A stretch of 64,000 nt of DNA, taken from contig JBQNAT010000002.1 in the NCBI GenBank assembly GCA_052170315.1, positions 90,468-154,467 of the forward strand, written 5' to 3'. This document shows positions 61,184-64,000 of this stretch, in pieces. The first letter of the stretch is position 1, and each line of letters begins with the position of its first letter. This stretch comes from UBA9732 sp052170315. Its GTDB lineage: Bacteria; Spirochaetota; Spirochaetia; Sphaerochaetales; Sphaerochaetaceae. The notes beneath the pieces were generated by a model. It saw only the letters and a program-made list of their open reading frames with translations, ran no database searches and was not told where the DNA came from. Both the position numbers and the translations under genes were made by a program.

Positions 61184-61768
61184 AATGCATTGACACCAAA
61201 AAAAAGCGTCCCAAGCGGTTTCATCGCAGCCCACACCTCACTTGCGCAAAGTGATGTCAACTTCTGCCTTATTCCAGAGAACCCGTTTGACCTCTATGGT
61301 GAAAAGGGTCTTCTTCCCCTTCTCAAGAAGAGGATCCTTGACCGTGGACATGCAGTCATCCTTGTCGCAGAAGGTGCAGGACAGGATATCCTTCCAGACT
61401 CAGGTGAGCGCGATGCCTCTGGGAACAAGAAGTACTCAGACATTGGGGTATTCCTCAAGGACGAGATCTCGAAGTATTTCAGGAAGGAGGGCATTGAGGC
61501 CAATATCAAGTACATAGACCCTTCCTACATAATCAGAAGCGCACCGGCAGACTCCTATGATTCGATCTACTGCGCACGTCTGGGAGCCAATGCGGTGCAT
61601 GCTGCAATGGCGGGGAAGACCGCTGTTCTCACCAGCATGATGAACGACAGGTTCATCAACCTTCCAATCAAGCTGGCGGTCTCATCAAGAAGCCGTGTCA
61701 GAACGGAAAGCTCTCTATGGCGTGATGTTCTGGAGAACACCCGACAGCCTGACTCAATGAAGAATTGA
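61184..61768 (+). pseudogene. 6-phosphofructokinase, C-terminal fragment (5'-truncated)
   Basis: An open frame of about 195 codons that encodes only the C-terminal part of a spirochaete/plant-type phosphofructokinase (full length normally about 440-460 residues). Family parts present are SGFIAAHTSLAQSDVNF, VILVAEGAGQDIL, KYIDPSYIIRSAPADS and AVHAAMAGKTAVL. The N-terminal ATP/PPi-binding and catalytic region is absent: an in-frame stop stands at 61181 and the similarity begins abruptly near 61214. No ATG or ribosome binding site fits the frame. Codon use (mostly ATC for Ile, AAG for Lys) differs from the neighbours, which favour ATA and AAA, so the fragment probably came from elsewhere. After its stop, 61769-61921 holds no recognisable gene. 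Confidence 0.75.
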
Positions 61769-61921
61769 TTACCGGGTAATCTACAATATCAAGTGGATTG
61801 CAAGTCTTGTTCTGAGAATGGTTAGAAACTTGGTTTTAAGGAAAAAAGACGTAAGATGTATCGTTTAAGAAAAAAGCAAAGAAAATACAATCAATTCCAT
61901 GAACCTGTTACAAAAAGGAAT

Positions 61922-62608
61922 TTATTCCTCAATCCCCAACACTTTCATTTCTTCTACTATGCTTATTCCTGAACTGCAACCTATTCTTGTTGCTCCGGTC
62001 TCAATCAATTGTCTTGCATCACTCCAAGTTCTTACACCACCAGCTGCTTTGATCTGGACATCGGAACTGATATAGCTTTTCATGAGGGCAACGTGGTGCA
62101 CAGTAGCACCCGAAGTTCCAAAACCTGTACTGGTTTTAACAAAATCGGGCTTAATATGACTTGCAATAATTGAAAGCTCAATCACCTCTTCGTCTGTTAA
62201 ATAGCATGTCTCGAGAATGACCTTTATACACATGCCGGTACTTCTAGCAACATTAACCATGGCATTCATTTCTTCTGTAATATAAGCCCAGTTATGTTCC
62301 TTGGCTTTACCAATATTGAGGACATAATCAATTTCCTGGGCACCATCTTCATGGGCATTTCTGGCTTCCTGAACCTTTGATAGAATAGTCATTTGACCCA
62401 ACGGAAAACTTATGGCAGCTCCTGTAAGTACTCCAGAGCCTTCAAGCTGTCTGCGACAGAATGAAACCGGATATGAATTTACCGCCACAGATTTGAAACC
62501 ATAATCAATCGCCTCCCTGCATAACTTCAGTAATTCATTCTCTGTTGCAAATGCTTTTAGATACGAATGATCAACCATTCCTGCAAAATTTTTAATGGTT
62601 ATACTCAT
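61922..62608 (-). CDS. deoC: Deoxyribose-phosphate aldolase family protein
   Basis: A 228-residue class I aldolase. MVDHSYLKAFATE near the N-terminus holds the conserved Asp (DHTxL type), KVILETCYL near residue 145 the helper lysine, and FVKTSTGFGTSGAT near residue 175 the Schiff-base lysine. DeoC cleaves 2-deoxyribose 5-phosphate to acetaldehyde and glyceraldehyde 3-phosphate; with gatZ beside it another sugar phosphate may be the substrate. The ATG at 62608 is two bases after the gatZ stop, with AAGGAT upstream. More A+T-rich than the rest of the window. Confidence 0.9.
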   Translation of the reverse strand: MSITIKNFAGMVDHSYLKAFATENELLKLCREAIDYGFKSVAVNSYPVSFCRRQLEGSGVLTGAAISFPLGQMTILSKVQEARNAHEDGAQEIDYVLNIGKAKEHNWAYITEEMNAMVNVARSTGMCIKVILETCYLTDEEVIELSIIASHIKPDFVKTSTGFGTSGATVHHVALMKSYISSDVQIKAAGGVRTWSDARQLIETGATRIGCSSGISIVEEMKVLGIEE

Positions 62609-62610
62609 AT

Positions 62611-63939
62611 TCAGCAAATCCTTGTATTAGCTATCTCATATCCGAACTTAGATGCATGGTTATAATCTTCAATAATGGCTACAACACAATCCTTGACCAG
62701 ACTCCTTGGATTTTTTGCTAGTCTACCATCACGAACCTTAAAATATTGATATGGCATGAACTGATGCAACATTCCAATAGGAATATCAACTATGTCCATA
62801 TTCTCAAAAAGCTTCTCTATAGCTGATACAAGCTCAGGTTGCGTCAAATAATATCTGCAACGATCAGAATAGGAAAACATCCTCTTAACTCTTAACTCAT
62901 CACCTGTACCGTGGTAATGGTTAATCCAGTTTCCAGGATTCTTTAGCATATTTTTTTCGAGAGTTTCAATGACATTTGCTCGTTTTTTCTCCGGGACAAG
63001 AATTTTCTCCATATAACTGAGTGCGAATAGACCTTCCCTAAGGCCAAAAGTCAAAGCCGGACCAACCTTGAGTATGGCAATTCCATCTTCAGCCATCTCT
63101 TTAAGAGCCCTTGCACTCTGATAATCAGTACTATGCCCTTCAAGGACTATACCCTTGCGAGTTCTGGCAAATGATGTCAGGGCTTTAGCTTTCTCACGAT
63201 TATAAATGAAAGCATTATCGTCACAGAATTCAACACCTGGCTGAACAACAACTCCAATTATGTTCTCAAAAGCATCCTTTATACCCAATTTACTAAATGC
63301 TTTCTCATAAGCCTTAAGAGTTCTATCCAAATCCTGTGGTTTTGTAACGCAAATGCTGTCATCGGACTCCTGAGCTCCACCTGGAATTGGAACTTCACTT
63401 CCAATAACGTAAGCAGGTTTTATCTCTGACGGATTCTTTGTAAGCAACTTCTTATATGCATCTTCACATGCCTTATAAAGAATCGCTCCTCTTCTTGCTA
63501 TGGTGGAATTTTTCAAGACCTTATCTGTCGGATCATCCGCAACTCTCATGCTGGTATCAAGATGGATTTTCTTGAATCCTGCAAGAACAAACTGAGAGAC
63601 AAGTTCGACAGAATTTAACATTGCCTCTTTTTCAGGAAGTTTCTGCCATGTAAGAGGTCCAAGATGATCTCCACCAAGGATTATCCTCTCCCTCGGAAAC
63701 CCAACATCAGCCGCAATACTCCAGACGAAATCCCTAAAATCTGAGGGTTTCATTCCTGTATAACCACCAAACTGGTTAACTTGGTTTGCAGTCGCTTCCA
63801 AGAGAATTGGACTGTCAAATCGTTTGCCCTGTTCCAATATCGCCTCTATAACAAGCTTATTAGCCGTGCAGTATGAGGGAATTGCACTGAGTACTCCATG
63901 CTTCTGGTTATCGATTATTGTTCTGATATAGTCCTTCAT
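62611..63939 (-). CDS. gatZ: D-tagatose-1,6-bisphosphate aldolase non-catalytic subunit, GatZ/KbaZ type
   Basis: A 442-residue protein of the GatZ/KbaZ family. Recognisable parts are GVLSAIPSYCTANKLVIEAIL (about 15-35), LLEATANQVNQFGGYTGM (about 46-63), ILGGDHLGPLTWQ and KKIHLDTSM near residue 125. In E. coli it stabilises the catalytic class II subunit GatY/KbaY. Here the next gene is a DeoC-type class I aldolase and no GatY is seen within the window. AGGAGGATAAG precedes the ATG. The gene is A+T-rich and may be part of an acquired sugar-catabolic set that continues past the right edge. Confidence 0.9.
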   Translation of the reverse strand: MKDYIRTIIDNQKHGVLSAIPSYCTANKLVIEAILEQGKRFDSPILLEATANQVNQFGGYTGMKPSDFRDFVWSIAADVGFPRERIILGGDHLGPLTWQKLPEKEAMLNSVELVSQFVLAGFKKIHLDTSMRVADDPTDKVLKNSTIARRGAILYKACEDAYKKLLTKNPSEIKPAYVIGSEVPIPGGAQESDDSICVTKPQDLDRTLKAYEKAFSKLGIKDAFENIIGVVVQPGVEFCDDNAFIYNREKAKALTSFARTRKGIVLEGHSTDYQSARALKEMAEDGIAILKVGPALTFGLREGLFALSYMEKILVPEKKRANVIETLEKNMLKNPGNWINHYHGTGDELRVKRMFSYSDRCRYYLTQPELVSAIEKLFENMDIVDIPIGMLHQFMPYQYFKVRDGRLAKNPRSLVKDCVVAIIEDYNHASKFGYEIANTRIC

Positions 63940-64000
63940 CTTATCCTCCTAGTAATTAAATCCCCATAATGAGGATGTTAGATTTATAATCGATGGAACT

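Noticed and set aside
61769..61921. Transposase remnant next to the truncated phosphofructokinase
   Set aside because: A short frame reads through part of the stretch but I could match it to no transposase motif, and no terminal inverted repeats were seen.

Overview
The window looks like part of a spirochaete chromosome from the Treponema/Sphaerochaeta side of the phylum. This is inference from gene content: a eukaryote-type hexokinase, a long (513 aa) serine hydroxymethyltransferase with a family-specific insert, a substrate-binding protein whose signal peptide ends in FAGGSSE, an actin-fold-independent set of exported and lipoprotein genes typical of the group, and a fragment of a spirochaete-type phosphofructokinase. 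Coding density is very high. Genes often overlap by 1-30 bases, and no gap longer than 300 bases exists. No rRNA, tRNA, CRISPR array or intact insertion sequence was seen.

Layout. 1-5.7 kb: coaE (partial), polA, two small envelope genes and nadE. 5.8-11.8 kb: a minus-strand operon korD-korA-korB-korC-sucC-sucD (2-oxoacid:ferredoxin oxidoreductase plus succinyl-CoA synthetase) with a divergent LysR regulator. 11.9-16.8 kb: a bioY/M/N biotin ECF importer, a condensation-domain acyltransferase with a membrane partner, and a HAD phosphatase. 16.8-25.6 kb: a PFL-family/ACT pair, an MFS transporter, a patatin phospholipase, a radical-SAM protein, hexokinase and exonuclease I. 25.9-38.1 kb: a BMP-type nucleoside/purine ABC importer coupled to a large molybdenum hydroxylase, then prfA, prmC, rel and rpiB. 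38.1-43.0 kb: cytidine deaminase fusion, hydantoinase/dihydropyrimidinase, glyA, a 44-residue protein, infA and an exonuclease. 43.0-49.9 kb: an RND efflux operon with an inserted lipoprotein. 50.0-56.3 kb: a divergent selenium module (yedE, TusA-like, DUF3343, selD, yqeC, yqeB on one strand; a cysteine-desulfurase-like gene and xdhC on the other). 56.4-61.1 kb: envelope proteins, an MFS transporter and a MalK-type ATPase. 61.2-64 kb: a truncated phosphofructokinase and a deoC-gatZ pair whose base and codon use differ from the rest.

How the parts fit. The most notable theme is nucleobase catabolism by a selenium-dependent molybdenum hydroxylase. The importer at 25.9-30.5 kb is translationally coupled to a xanthine-dehydrogenase-like enzyme fused to a four-cluster ferredoxin tail. 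A hydantoinase and a cytidine deaminase lie nearby, and the module at 50-56 kb encodes the selenium donor and the known markers of the labile-selenium cofactor (YqeB, YqeC, SelD, EF2568-type desulfurase, XdhC). No selA, selB or selenocysteine codon is visible here. Electrons could go to ferredoxin, which the 2-oxoacid:ferredoxin oxidoreductase also uses.

A second theme is regulatory: several genes (polA, the LysR gene, bioY, the csd-like gene, an MFS gene, sbcB) have a -10 box 6-7 bases before their ATG and no Shine-Dalgarno sequence, which suggests leaderless mRNAs, while neighbouring genes have ordinary ribosome binding sites.
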